This document shows, one piece after another, positions 8,412-17,099 of a DNA stretch of 34,076 nt (positions are counted from its first letter, which is position 1; each line of letters begins with the position of its first letter). The notes below the pieces were generated by a model that was given only the letters and a program-made list of their open reading frames with translations, searched no databases and had not been told where the DNA came from. Both the position numbers and the translations under genes were made by a program. The stretch comes from Myxococcota bacterium (GTDB lineage: Bacteria > Myxococcota_C > UBA6777): contig JAKLKB010000064.1 of NCBI GenBank assembly GCA_023150835.1, positions 1-34,076 of the forward strand, read 5' to 3'.

Positions 8412-8616
8412 GCCGCGCTCGATCGAGAATGGGTCACGCCACCGAGGCGGGGGATGTGTTGAGCGTCGTCGAAAACAGCCGATACAGCAAGGGATCGATC
8501 ATGAAGTTTGTCGCAATGGGGAGGGCCGAGACTTGCGTTTTTGCGCGGTCTCGTCTAATACGCCGCCGACAGGGAAAGACAAAAACAGCCCAAGGTTGGG
8601 GAAAGGATCACGATCC

Positions 8617-10242
8617 ATGCAACGGCAAACCAAGTACATTTTTATTACAGGCGGGGTGGTGTCTTCGCTTGGAAAAGGGATTACCGCAGCCTCTGTTGGG
8701 GCTTTGATGGAGAGCCGAGGTTTGGATATCACCATCTTGAAGATGGATCCTTACATCAACGTAGATCCCGGGACGATGAGTCCGATGCAACACGGTGAAG
8801 TGTTTGTGACGGAGGATGGGGCCGAAACGGATCTCGATCTGGGGCATTATGAGCGCTACACCAGCGCGGTGATGAACCGCGCCAACAACTTCACCTCGGG
8901 CAAAGTATACGAGTCGGTGATCGATCGTGAGCGCGAAGGCTATTATCTGGGGCGGACGGTGCAGGTGATCCCACACGTCACGGATGAGATCAAGCGTCGT
9001 ATCCGTCAAGCCGCCGAAGGTCACGACGTGGCGATCTGCGAAGTGGGCGGAACGGTGGGTGATATCGAAGGTCTTCCGTTTTTAGAAGCGATCCGCCAAT
9101 TCCGCTTTGATGTGGGTAAAGAGAATGTCCTCTATCTTCATGTCACCTTGGTTCCCTATATCCACGTCGCGGGCGAACTCAAGACCAAACCCACACAACA
9201 CTCCGTCAAGGAACTGCGATCAATCGGTATCCAACCTGATCTCTTGTTGTGTCGAAGTGATCGAGATCTTGCAACGGATGTCAAATCCAAGATCGCCTTG
9301 TTTTGCAACCTTGCGCCCGAAGAAGTGATCTCCGTCAAAGATGTCGACTCGATCTATGCGGTGCCGCTGATCTTGCGCGATCAAGGACTCGATCAAAAGA
9401 TCGCGGAAAAGATGAATATGTGGTCGCGTGCTGCGCGGATGCGGGAGTGGGAAGCCGTCGTCGAAAAGATCCGTCAACCTCGCCATCATGTGCGCATCGG
9501 CATCGTGGGCAAATATGTTGAACTGACCGAGTCTTACAAGAGCTTGAGCGAAGCGCTGATCCACGGCGGCGTCGCCAACGATTGCCGAGTCGAGCGTGTG
9601 TACTTGGATGCCGAACAATTCGAGCATGAACGACTGCCCTTGCATGAGTTGGATGGGATCTTGGTGCCGGGGGGGTTTGGAGAGCGCGGAACAGAGGGCA
9701 AGATCCGTGCGGTGCAAGCCGCCCGTGAAAACAAGATTCCTTTTTTCGGAATTTGCTTGGGGCTTCAGATGGCGGTGGTGGAGTACGCACGCCATGTCTG
9801 CGGGATGACGGGGGCCAACAGCATGGAGTTTGATCAAAAGACCCCGTATCCCGTGGTGGCCTTGATGGAAGAACAGCGCGAGATCAAGCAGATGGGTGCA
9901 ACCATGCGTTTGGGCGCTTATCCTTGCCAACTCAAAGAAGGCAGCCTCGCACACCAGCTTTATCGCAGCCTCCAGATCAGCGAACGTCACCGCCATCGCT
10001 ACGAGATCAACAACGCCTATCGTGCGCGTTTAGAAGAAAGCGGCTTGGTGATCTCGGGTATCTGGCCGGAAAAATCACTGGTTGAAGTGATCGAACTCCC
10101 CCACGAACAGCATCCTTTCTTCATCGCTTGCCAATTCCATCCCGAGTTTCGCTCACGCCCCCTCAATCCCCACCCCATCTTTGCGGGCTTTATCGCTGCT
10201 TCTATCCTCCAAAAACAAAACAAACAATCTCTCGAATCTTGA
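8617..10242 (+). CDS. pyrG: CTP synthase
   Basis: A full-length (541 residue) CTP synthase, which aminates UTP to CTP using ATP and glutamine and is essential for pyrimidine nucleotide supply. The synthetase domain starts with [16 protein letters not shown] and contains [15 protein letters not shown] and the [12 protein letters not shown] motif. The class I glutamine amidotransferase domain runs from about residue 295, with the oxyanion region [10 protein letters not shown], nucleophile Cys380 in FFGICLGLQ, and His508/Glu510 in ACQFHPEF. The start at ATG 8617 has AAGGA nine bases upstream and matches the usual N-terminus; the frame is open further upstream but overlaps the preceding gene. The convergent GGDEF gene ends five bases after its stop. 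Confidence 0.98.
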   Translation: MQRQTKYIFITGGVVSSLGKGITAASVGALMESRGLDITILKMDPYINVDPGTMSPMQHGEVFVTEDGAETDLDLGHYERYTSAVMNRANNFTSGKVYESVIDREREGYYLGRTVQVIPHVTDEIKRRIRQAAEGHDVAICEVGGTVGDIEGLPFLEAIRQFRFDVGKENVLYLHVTLVPYIHVAGELKTKPTQHSVKELRSIGIQPDLLLCRSDRDLATDVKSKIALFCNLAPEEVISVKDVDSIYAVPLILRDQGLDQKIAEKMNMWSRAARMREWEAVVEKIRQPRHHVRIGIVGKYVELTESYKSLSEALIHGGVANDCRVERVYLDAEQFEHERLPLHELDGILVPGGFGERGTEGKIRAVQAARENKIPFFGICLGLQMAVVEYARHVCGMTGANSMEFDQKTPYPVVALMEEQREIKQMGATMRLGAYPCQLKEGSLAHQLYRSLQISERHRHRYEINNAYRARLEESGLVISGIWPEKSLVEVIELPHEQHPFFIACQFHPEFRSRPLNPHPIFAGFIAASILQKQNKQSLES

Positions 10243-10247
10243 TCGAG

Positions 10248-11270
10248 CTACGCACACGAACGAATCATCGCGACACGATCGCCGCCTGCTTGTTTGGCTT
10301 GGTACATGGCTCGATCAGCGTCATCGATTAGTTGTTTGGCCGATAATCCGGGCTTTTCATGCCACAACAACCCCACACTCACAGACACGTGCAACGTCAC
10401 ACGATCCAAGACAAAAGGGGCGTGCATCTCTTGGCGCAGTCGTTCGGCCACCAGACGAGCGTGTTCAAGGGTGGCGGTATTATCGAGCAATACAACAAAT
10501 TCGTCTCCGCCGAACCTTGCGATCGTGTCCACCAAGCGCAGGGTTCGTGTGATGCGCTTTGCAATTTGTTGGAGAAGCTGATCTCCTGCCGTATGCCCGT
10601 GTTGATCGTTGACGCTCTTGAAGTGATCGCAATCCAAAAACAGCAAGGCAACGGGGAGATCGGGGCGGCGGTTCATGCGTTCGAGGGTTTGTTGGAGGCG
10701 GTCCGTAAAGAGGGCGCGGTTGTTGAGTCCCGTCAAAGGGTCATGGGAGGCGAGGTAAGCGAGGCGCTCTTCTTCTTCTTTGAAGGAGGTGATGTCTACG
10801 AAAAATCCCCAGATCTCTTTGGTCGTAGACCAAGGCACTTTTTGAAGATTTCCTCGGCAAAGAAGCCAGTGCCATTCGGGTGCTTCTTCGTTGCTTTTTT
10901 CGTATTGCCTTGCACGAACAGTACAAGAAAAAGGATCGATTATATCGTCTTTTTGGTAATAAATCTGTAATTCTTCTTTTAATTGCGAGGCATCTTGAGG
11001 ATGGAGGCGCACAAGAAAATCTTGTAAGGCGACACCAACAGGGAATTGGGCGTGGGAAACAGCCGATTCGGTGTTTGGCGGTGACCAGTACCACAGCCCC
11101 GCGCAGCTTTGTTGAAGACAGCTATTCCATTGTCGGGCCAGCGTAAGGGGTAGGTGGGGGTCGGTGCTGGGGAAGGCGCACAAAGGTGGGTCCGCGAGGG
11201 GCGTGGGGTTGCTTGTCGAAGATGTGTATCGAATCGAAGGCAGGTGAGGGATCGAAGAATTCTTTTCCAT
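10248..11270 (-). CDS. Diguanylate cyclase with PAS-like sensor domain
   Basis: A 340-residue signalling protein. A PAS-like sensor region (about residues 45-165, ending EEIWGFFVDITSFKEEE-like linker) is joined to a GGDEF domain that condenses two GTP into cyclic di-GMP. The GGDEF domain has HDPLTGLNNRALF, metal-binding Asp213 in FLDCDHFKSVND, an intact GGDEF at 254-258 and an RLVD inhibitory I-site (245-248) exactly five residues before it, so an active, product-inhibited enzyme is expected. No membrane segment or signal peptide is seen, so it is likely cytoplasmic. No EDAL/EAL domain is present. The first 45 residues are Pro/Ser-rich. The signal sensed is unknown. It converges on pyrG. Confidence 0.92.
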   Translation of the reverse strand: MEKNSSIPHLPSIRYTSSTSNPTPLADPPLCAFPSTDPHLPLTLARQWNSCLQQSCAGLWYWSPPNTESAVSHAQFPVGVALQDFLVRLHPQDASQLKEELQIYYQKDDIIDPFSCTVRARQYEKSNEEAPEWHWLLCRGNLQKVPWSTTKEIWGFFVDITSFKEEEERLAYLASHDPLTGLNNRALFTDRLQQTLERMNRRPDLPVALLFLDCDHFKSVNDQHGHTAGDQLLQQIAKRITRTLRLVDTIARFGGDEFVVLLDNTATLEHARLVAERLRQEMHAPFVLDRVTLHVSVSVGLLWHEKPGLSAKQLIDDADRAMYQAKQAGGDRVAMIRSCA

Positions 11271-11712
11271 ACTTTTTGTTCTCTACGGCGGGATGTGGAA
11301 TTTGTGGTAGCAACGCAGGCGCACGGAGCGGATGCTGCTTTTTGGGCCGCCTTCGCTCTAAAAACAACGGCATCTTTCGAAAAAGATTTTGGAAGCCGTG
11401 ACAAATGTCACACAATTTTTAATAGGCACCACAGGAGAAATTTTGCAAGATACCGCTGAGCAAGAACTCGCAGTGAGCGGTGGTTGTGGCGGTCGTGTTG
11501 GAAGGCAGAAGGGCCCATCGTCGAAAAGGGCGGGCGGCAGCAACCATCGTAGGAAGGCGATGGGATGGGTCTTGTGAGAGGTCACACATCAGGCTACATT
11601 CTTCGGCGCACAAAAGAACTGTGAAGGTGTGTTTGTTGCGCACCGAATGTTGTGTTGTTGTGATGTCGGTCTGATCGGCGTGATCAAAAAAGAGGAACAG
11701 GAGCGTTGGGCG
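11271..11712. other. Intergenic region with a candidate operator/promoter
   Basis: This 442-base gap lies between the divergent GGDEF (minus) and reductase (plus) genes. I see no convincing protein. A dyad and promoter-like boxes lie at 11398-11425. A short frame beginning at a TTG after AGGAGA (near 11440) runs 44 codons but has no recognisable feature, so I do not call it. Confidence 0.45.
11398..11425 (+). promoter_or_regulatory. Candidate promoter overlapped by an inverted repeat
   Basis: GTGACA (11398-11403), a 16-base spacer and TAATAG (11420-11425) resemble a sigma-70 promoter facing the FabG-type gene. The -35 box is half of the dyad GTGACA-AA-TGTCAC (11398-11411), so a dimeric repressor could block polymerase there. 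The resulting leader would be about 280 bases. Confidence 0.35.
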
Positions 11713-12450
11713 ATGAAGCGGTTTGTTGGGAAGGTTGTTGTGATCACGGGAGGAGCGCAAGGGATCGGTTGGTCGGCTTCTTTGGGGTTTGCGCGAGAAG
11801 GGGCGTTTGTGGCGATCTGGGATTACGATCAAGCGAAGGGAGAGGAAGCGCAAAGAGCACTGTTGGAGGAAGGGTTGGCGGGCTGGTTTCAGCGCGTGAA
11901 TGTGGCGGATCAAGCACAAGTTGACGCGGCTGCATCGGCATTGCAGCAGCGTTGTGGGCGTGTGGATGTGTTGATCAACAATGCGGGGATCACGCGAGAT
12001 GCTTCGCTCAAGAAGATGACGGTCGCCCAATGGCAACAAGTGATCGATGTGAACTTGACGGGTGTGTTTTTGTGTACCCAAGCCTTAACGAATTACATGG
12101 GGCAAGGTGGGCGCGTGATCAACACGTCTTCGGTGGTGGGCCTGTATGGAAACTACGGCCAGACAAATTATGTGGCGACGAAGGCAGGGGTGATCGGGAT
12201 GACAAAGGTGTGGGCGCGTGAGTTGGGCCGGAAGGGGATCACGGTCAATGCGGTAGCACCCGGCTTTATTGCGACGGAGATGATCTCGACAGTGCCAGAA
12301 AAAGTGATTGAGGCGATGCTTCAAAAAACCCCGGTGGGCCGTTTGGGTAAGCCCGAAGATATCGCGCAAGCGTATTTGTTTTTGGCTTCGGAAGAAGCGG
12401 GCTTTATTAACGGAGTGACGCTGAGTGTAGATGGCGGTTTGATGGTGTGA
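11713..12450 (+). CDS. SDR-family 3-oxoacyl-ACP/acetoacetyl-CoA reductase (FabG-like)
   Basis: A 245-residue classical short-chain dehydrogenase/reductase that would use NAD(P)H to reduce a 3-oxoacyl thioester to a 3-hydroxyacyl product. All family motifs are intact: cofactor loop TGGAQGIG (12-19), NNAG (89-92), catalytic Asn114, Ser140, Tyr153 and Lys157 in YVATK, and the PG motif near 183. It fits FabG (fatty acid synthesis) or PhaB/PhbB-like acetoacetyl-CoA reductases; no acyl carrier, thiolase or polymer synthase gene lies nearby to decide. The ATG at 11713 has CAGGAG nine bases upstream, and the upstream in-frame extension is not part of the fold. Its last codons and stop are copied 70 bases downstream. 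Confidence 0.9.
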   Translation: MKRFVGKVVVITGGAQGIGWSASLGFAREGAFVAIWDYDQAKGEEAQRALLEEGLAGWFQRVNVADQAQVDAAASALQQRCGRVDVLINNAGITRDASLKKMTVAQWQQVIDVNLTGVFLCTQALTNYMGQGGRVINTSSVVGLYGNYGQTNYVATKAGVIGMTKVWARELGRKGITVNAVAPGFIATEMISTVPEKVIEAMLQKTPVGRLGKPEDIAQAYLFLASEEAGFINGVTLSVDGGLMV

Positions 12451-12521
12451 GCCAAGGTTCTTGCTTGTACGGCCCCTTTTGGGAGGGCGATGCGGAGCGT
12501 GGGTCGGTTTGATGGTGTGAG
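12435..12521 (+). repeat. 17-bp direct repeat spanning the reductase stop codon
   Basis: CGGTTTGATGGTGTGAG at 12435-12451 includes the last four codons and stop of the FabG-like gene and recurs identically at 12505-12521. The offset is 70 bases, and the intervening sequence is not repeated. Confidence 0.85.
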
Positions 12522-12558
12522 GGTCTCGATGTTTTTGGCGATGTGACGGGGTGTTTGG

Positions 12559-13431
12559 ATGAAGCGTGTTGCGATCCTTGCGGATATCCATGGGAATATG
12601 CCCGCCTTGTATGCGGTGATGGATGATCTGAAGGAGCAGGCTGTGGATGAAGTGATCGTTGCGGGCGATCTTGTGGGGCGTGGCCCCGAAGGCACGGCTG
12701 TTGTGCGCGAGGTCGTTGCGCAAGGGTGGCCTTGTATTCGTGGCAACCACGAGGATTACATGATCTCCTTTTGTCGGGGGGATATCCCGGATGCTTGGCG
12801 TGTTGACGAAGGGTGGGCAGCGGCGCGCTGGATGGCATCAGAACTTGCGCCCGATGCGTTGGCGTTTATCGCAGCGTTGCCTTTTTCGATCTGTGTGCCC
12901 TCTGCACCTCAGATCCGTGTGGTACATGGGAGTCCCTTGTCGAACACCCAAGGCATCGGCTCGTGGACATCGGACGAAGAGATGTTGGAATTTTTGGGGC
13001 AGATCGAGGAGCGTGTGTTGGTTTGTGCGCACACGCATCGTCCCTTGCATCGGGTGTTTTCGGAAGGTGTGATCGTCAACGTAGGATCGGTGGGATTGCC
13101 GTTTAATGGGGATTGGCGTGCGCAGTATGCGATCTTGGCAGGTCAAGAGGCCGAATGGGACGTGGAATTTCGTTGTGTGCCTTATGATCGCGGGGCTTTG
13201 TTTGCGATCTACGAAGAGAGCGGATTTCTTGCGTGGGGCGGAGCGACATCTGCGCTTCTTCAAAAAGAAATCGAGTATGCACGCCCTTTTTTGGTGCCTT
13301 TTCTGCAATGGGCCGAAGCCAAAGGGCTTTCACCCCGTCTCGGACTCGTGCAAGAATTTCTTGCGGTCTTTGATCCCAACCTTCCCATGCGCGATTTTTT
13401 TGCTCTGTTGCAAACTCTGCAAAAGGAATAA
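12559..13431 (+). CDS. Calcineurin-like metallophosphoesterase
   Basis: A 290-residue metallophosphoesterase of the YfcE/serine-phosphatase-like superfamily, cytoplasmic, with a two-metal centre. The five expected motifs occur in order: ADIHGN (Asp9, His11), GDLVGRGP (Asp37), GNHE (Asn63, His64), VVHGSP (His123) and AHTHRP (His158, His160). NVGSVGLP follows, as in YfcE-like enzymes. The last about 90 residues extend past the catalytic core and contain no second domain that I recognise. The substrate cannot be read from the sequence. The ATG at 12559 has only a weak ribosome site. It follows the reductase by 108 bases on the same strand, so the two might share a transcript. Confidence 0.85.
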   Translation: MKRVAILADIHGNMPALYAVMDDLKEQAVDEVIVAGDLVGRGPEGTAVVREVVAQGWPCIRGNHEDYMISFCRGDIPDAWRVDEGWAAARWMASELAPDALAFIAALPFSICVPSAPQIRVVHGSPLSNTQGIGSWTSDEEMLEFLGQIEERVLVCAHTHRPLHRVFSEGVIVNVGSVGLPFNGDWRAQYAILAGQEAEWDVEFRCVPYDRGALFAIYEESGFLAWGGATSALLQKEIEYARPFLVPFLQWAEAKGLSPRLGLVQEFLAVFDPNLPMRDFFALLQTLQKE

Positions 13432-13556
13432 AGGCAACATTTCGCGGAGGGCTTTCGATACTGTGCATAAAGGGTGGTCTGTGATCTCGCTCACCACCTG
13501 ATTCCCCCCAAGATGAGGGGCTTCTCGCCGTCGTGCGCATCGCCAAGGAGTTCGTC

Positions 13557-14381
13557 GTGGCTTCACAAAAAATCCCAACCACCGCCCGTCACATCCCCAC
13601 CAACGTCCGCAATACGTTGCGCCAAGACTTCATCAAACAGCGCAAAGAAGCACAGCGCAAAGAAAACGAAGCCCAAACCCCTTCGACCCCGACCGAAAGT
13701 GCCGAATCCAAGGACGCTGCACAGATCCAAGGCCAAGGCCAGATCAAACAATCCCCCAAGCTCCACAAAGAAGGCCCTGTCCAAGAAGTCCGACGCGAAG
13801 ACGTCCCAAAAAGCCAAACCACCGCCGATTCCGAACAAGGGCCGCTTGGTGCGCTAAACTCTTTCGTCGCTCCACTCCAAGACCGCGCCCGTTCTTTTTT
13901 CTCGAACTTGCGTGAAACCCTCTTTGGTGGGCGCAATCAATCGGTCGAAAAATCCGACGTCGACAGCGCAACCCAAGGTGCCTCAGCCAAACCCACCCTC
14001 CAAGAGATCCAAGCCCAAGATCCGTGGGGAACACGCACCAATGGATTGGGCGCTGCGGTTCATCGCGAAGCTGCCGGCGTTTCCATGACACAACAAGCAC
14101 GCCCTCGGCCTTTGCGTGATGCAGGCATCTTTGCAGATCGGCTCCTTGGTGCCGAAGCCGCCGAACTTCCGCGTATCGGTCTTTCCGAAACCGCCCCATC
14201 CGAAGTCCGTCAAGCCCAAACCGTCGAGCGCAAAGCACCTCGTGTCGCTGCTGAACGCACCGCGCAAGAACCCCGTACGGTGTTTTCGCAGCAAGTCTCT
14301 TCGGTCGCAGAGTCCGCACCCATCGAATCCAAAGTCGCAGAGCCGATCTGGGGCGACGATCTCCCGCGTGTTGGCTTCTGA
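13557..14381 (+). CDS. Unrecognised, low-complexity hydrophilic protein
   Basis: A 274-residue protein of no family I recognise. The first 100 residues are rich in Lys, Gln, Pro and Thr (KQRKEAQRKENEAQ, then IQGQGQIKQSPK) and look disordered. A short amphipathic stretch, PLQDRARSFFSNLRETLF, lies near residue 110. The second half is Ala/Arg/Glu/Pro-rich and ends in WGDDLPRVGF. There is no signal peptide and no membrane segment. I set the start at GTG 13557 because AAGGAG lies exactly six bases upstream; an earlier GTG at 13533 lacks such a site. The composition suggests an intracellular tail, linker or binding protein. The last 37 bases of its locus are copied just downstream. The next gene, also unrecognised, begins about 280 bases later. 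Confidence 0.65.
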   Translation: MASQKIPTTARHIPTNVRNTLRQDFIKQRKEAQRKENEAQTPSTPTESAESKDAAQIQGQGQIKQSPKLHKEGPVQEVRREDVPKSQTTADSEQGPLGALNSFVAPLQDRARSFFSNLRETLFGGRNQSVEKSDVDSATQGASAKPTLQEIQAQDPWGTRTNGLGAAVHREAAGVSMTQQARPRPLRDAGIFADRLLGAEAAELPRIGLSETAPSEVRQAQTVERKAPRVAAERTAQEPRTVFSQQVSSVAESAPIESKVAEPIWGDDLPRVGF

Positions 14382-14464
14382 TCTCTACAACTCCGGCATG
14401 GTACTTTTCGGGATCGAGCCAAGGCATGGCGACGATCTCCCGCGTGTTGGCTTCTGATCTCTAC
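14352..14464 (+). repeat. 37-bp direct repeat copying a gene end and stop
   Basis: The 37 bases at 14352-14388 encode GDDLPRVGF and the stop of the preceding gene plus nine further bases. They recur identically at 14428-14464. The offset of 76 bases places the second copy in another reading frame, where it ends a short open frame with the same ten-residue tail. The 39 bases between are unique. Confidence 0.88.
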
Positions 14465-14541
14465 CCCCCCCTCCGCTTTTCTGCCTCGTTTGCTCTTCTC
14501 CCCAACTGCGAACGCCGAATCTTCGTTGAATTTTGTTTGCC

Positions 14542-14570
14542 TTGACACAGCGACAGGGGGGCGTTAGGCT
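14542..14570 (+). promoter_or_regulatory. Sigma-70-type promoter
   Basis: A consensus -35 TTGACA (14542-14547), a 17-base spacer and TAGGCT (14565-14570) form a good housekeeping promoter directed at the gene starting at 14663. Transcription would start near 14577, placing the hairpin at 14584-14605 inside the leader. Confidence 0.5.
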
Positions 14571-14583
14571 GCTTTTTCGTCGC

Positions 14584-14605
14584 AGGCCCGCGTGATGGGC
14601 CTTTT
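14584..14605 (+). terminator. Hairpin with U-run in a gene leader
   Basis: AGGCCC (14584-14589), a seven-base loop and GGGCCT are followed by TTT and CT, a terminator-like structure. It lies after the promoter at 14542 and 58 bases before the next start codon, so it may either end the upstream transcript or act as an attenuator. Confidence 0.4.
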
Positions 14606-14662
14606 CTCCATAACGTGAACACGACCTGTAGTGGGCCTCGCAGGGATTGTAGGACATTCGCG

Positions 14663-15667
14663 GTGGATCGCAACATTACCCTCTCCCAAGAAGAACTTCT
14701 TGCCTTGCTTCATCTGCCCTTTTTTCGGGCTCCCAATCAACTCTCTCCCTTTTACGAACTCCAGCTGCAAGACGCAGGAGCCGACAACGATCCGCAACGA
14801 GGGCTTGCGTTGCTCGCCCAAAAAGATCTGTGGGAACTCAAACGCAAAGAACTTACCCGTGAGGGCCAGCTTCTGTTTATCCCCGTCTTTCAGCCGACTG
14901 CGCGGATCATGTTGTTTTCGGGTGCGCACGAACAAGTCCCCTTCCAAGAATTTTACGGCTACAAACGCTATCTGGTGTTTTTTAGCGACAAACACGGGGT
15001 TTCCATCTCTGGTTCGATCCGCGAACAAGATCTCGCCGAACATCTGCGCAAGATCTTTCCTGACCGCCGATTGCCGTTGTCCAAAAACAAGATCAGCCTC
15101 CTTGAAGACGAGTATATCGCCCTTTGCTTGATGGCGGACCTGACCCGTCGAGAAGGGGCTGATTCGATCTCCGAAGAGGCGTTGTGTACGCATCTTTTGC
15201 GTCGAATGCAAAGCGCCGAAGGTTTGATCTTGCCAGTTCTTGGCCGTTTGTCGGGCGAATTTGCGGGCGTCTTGTTGGATGAACCGAAAGCGATCTTGCC
15301 GGGGGTTGCAGCCTTGGTCAAAGATCGCTTGTTGGAGCAAGTCGCGCCAAAGACTTACACGCTCGCACCCTATACGCGGGTGGTGTTTTTCCATCTGCTT
15401 GATACACGCGAGATCTTTTTGTTGCGTGAAGAGCTGATCGATGGTGAATTGTTGGTGCGCGAAGTCTCGATCTTTAACGGACAACACGGTTATTTCTTGG
15501 GCCGCAGCGCACACTCCCCCCAACATGGACGCCGCGTGATCTTTCTCGAAGATCTCGAATGGCACGAGCTTTTTCGTATCCTCAACGAAGTCGCACGACC
15601 AAGCGATTACGCCAACCGCTTGAGCCTCGAAGTGTTGCGACGCCACCAAGCCTTTACACGCGGTTAG
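14663..15667 (+). CDS. Unrecognised cytoplasmic protein
   Basis: A 334-residue protein that I cannot assign to a family. There is no signal peptide or membrane helix. It looks like a compact mixed alpha/beta protein: a start with leucine-rich helices (SQEELLALLHLPFF), LALLAQKDLWELKRKELTREGQLLFIP near residue 60, and a C-terminal half with strands such as RVVFFHLLDTREIFLLREE and GRRVIFLEDLEWHELFRIL. The start is placed at GTG 14663 (AGGA eight bases upstream); a GTG at 14615 is an alternative with poorer support. It has its own promoter candidate at 14542. The MATE pump begins 13 bases after its stop, which suggests one transcript, but no functional link is obvious. Confidence 0.7.
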   Translation: MDRNITLSQEELLALLHLPFFRAPNQLSPFYELQLQDAGADNDPQRGLALLAQKDLWELKRKELTREGQLLFIPVFQPTARIMLFSGAHEQVPFQEFYGYKRYLVFFSDKHGVSISGSIREQDLAEHLRKIFPDRRLPLSKNKISLLEDEYIALCLMADLTRREGADSISEEALCTHLLRRMQSAEGLILPVLGRLSGEFAGVLLDEPKAILPGVAALVKDRLLEQVAPKTYTLAPYTRVVFFHLLDTREIFLLREELIDGELLVREVSIFNGQHGYFLGRSAHSPQHGRRVIFLEDLEWHELFRILNEVARPSDYANRLSLEVLRRHQAFTRG

Positions 15668-15680
15668 ACCCCACACACCG

Positions 15681-17099
15681 ATGAACAGCACACCTCTTCA
15701 AGCGGCAGAAGCTCTGCCTGATCGAGCGCATTCTGCGGCTTTTTGGCAAGAAGGCAAAGACACACTCCATCTTGCGGGTCCGTTGATCGTGGCGTACGCA
15801 GGGAACCAGATGATGGGCCTTGTGGACACGGCGATTGTGGGGCGTTTGGGCAGCGCGCAGATCGCGGGTACAAGTGCAGCGGGATCATTGTTTTTTGTGA
15901 TCGCGATCCTTGGGATGGGTGTGATGATGGCGCTTGATCCGTTGGCATCGCAGGCGGTGGGAGCGGGCAAACCGACGGAAGCAAGGCGTTATCTGAGCGA
16001 TTCGTTGTGGTTGGCGGTGGGGCTGACGATCCCGCTTTCTTTTTTGATGGTTGCGAGCTTACAGGTTTTGCCGTGGTTTGGTTTTGATGCAGAGACCCGT
16101 CATGAAGCGCATCTGTACCTGTGGGGCCGCTTGCCGGGGTTGTTTCCGCTGTTGGCGTACACGGCTTATCGGGGTTATCTGCAAGCGTTGAGTATGGGCC
16201 GCCCTGTGATGATCGCGACGTTGTTGGCGAATGTGGCGAACATCCCGCTGAGCATCGGTTTGGCGTGGGGAGGACAGATGGGGGTGGGCGGATCGTGGCT
16301 ACCGTGGGGACTTTCCCAAGGCTGGGGGACAGCGGGAGTGGCGATCGCAACGACCTTGGTGACGTTGTTGCAGTGTGCGTTGCTGTGGTGGGTGGTGCGG
16401 TCTCTTGCACCAAAAGATCAAAAAAAAGGCGCGTCTTTGGCGGGTGTTCGGGCGTTGTGGTGGTTGGGGTGGCCGATCGCGCTGCAACATCTTGCGGAAG
16501 TGGGGCTGTTTGTGTTGACGACCTTGTTGATGGGGCATTTTGGTAAGGTGATGTTGGGTGGACACGAAGTCGCGCTCAAGATCGCAAGTTTTACGTTCAC
16601 GGTGTGCCTTGGGGTGGGGCAAGCGACGGCGGTGCGTGTGGGGTATGCGGTCGGACGGTGCGATGCAGCGGGAGCGCGGCGTGCGGGTTGGGTTGGGGGG
16701 AGCGTAGGGATCGCGTTGATGTCGATGAGTGCGTTGATCTTGGTGTCGATGGCGTATCCGTTGGCGTGGTTGTTTGTGAAAGAAGCGGCGGTGATCCACG
16801 CAGCGGTGGCTTTTTTGGGGATCGCGGCGTTGTTTCAGTTGGTGGATGGTGTGCAAGTGGTGGCGACGGGGGCGCTTCGCGGGGCTGGGGACACTCGAAC
16901 GCCCCTTGTCTTGGGCTTGTTGTCGCATTGGTTGATCGGTGTGCCTGTGGGCGTGGTGTTGGCTTTTGGGACATCTTTGGGCGCGATGGGTCTATGGTGG
17001 GGGTTGTGTGCAGGTTTGGCTGCTGCGGCTTGTTTGCTAGGCGTTCGCTTTTGGTGGGTGACGCGTGGTGAGATGCGTGCAGCGAAACACTTTGGTTGA
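15681..17099 (+). CDS. MATE family multidrug/organic cation antiporter
   Basis: A 472-residue inner-membrane protein of the multidrug and toxic compound extrusion family, exporting drugs or metabolites in exchange for Na+ or H+. It has twelve membrane segments in two similar halves. Family markers include the helix 1-2 region GPLIVAYAGNQMMGLVDTAIVGRLG, which carries the conserved Gly and VDTAIVG motif, ATSAAG-like and LDPLASQAVGAG stretches, and the second-half counterpart LFVLTTLLMGHFGKVMLGGHEVA with the GVGQATAVRVGYAVG motif. The ATG follows the preceding stop by 13 bases without a strong ribosome site, fitting translational coupling. The substrate is not evident. Confidence 0.92.
   Translation: MNSTPLQAAEALPDRAHSAAFWQEGKDTLHLAGPLIVAYAGNQMMGLVDTAIVGRLGSAQIAGTSAAGSLFFVIAILGMGVMMALDPLASQAVGAGKPTEARRYLSDSLWLAVGLTIPLSFLMVASLQVLPWFGFDAETRHEAHLYLWGRLPGLFPLLAYTAYRGYLQALSMGRPVMIATLLANVANIPLSIGLAWGGQMGVGGSWLPWGLSQGWGTAGVAIATTLVTLLQCALLWWVVRSLAPKDQKKGASLAGVRALWWLGWPIALQHLAEVGLFVLTTLLMGHFGKVMLGGHEVALKIASFTFTVCLGVGQATAVRVGYAVGRCDAAGARRAGWVGGSVGIALMSMSALILVSMAYPLAWLFVKEAAVIHAAVAFLGIAALFQLVDGVQVVATGALRGAGDTRTPLVLGLLSHWLIGVPVGVVLAFGTSLGAMGLWWGLCAGLAAAACLLGVRFWWVTRGEMRAAKHFG

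Noticed and set aside
8284-8616. N-terminal extension of CTP synthase
   Set aside because: It overlaps the preceding gene; pyrG homologues start at the ATG with AAGGA at 8617.
13563-14427. Minus-strand frames opposite the low-complexity gene
   Set aside because: They show glycine/arginine or leucine-rich composition as expected from antisense reading; the plus frame has a good start signal.
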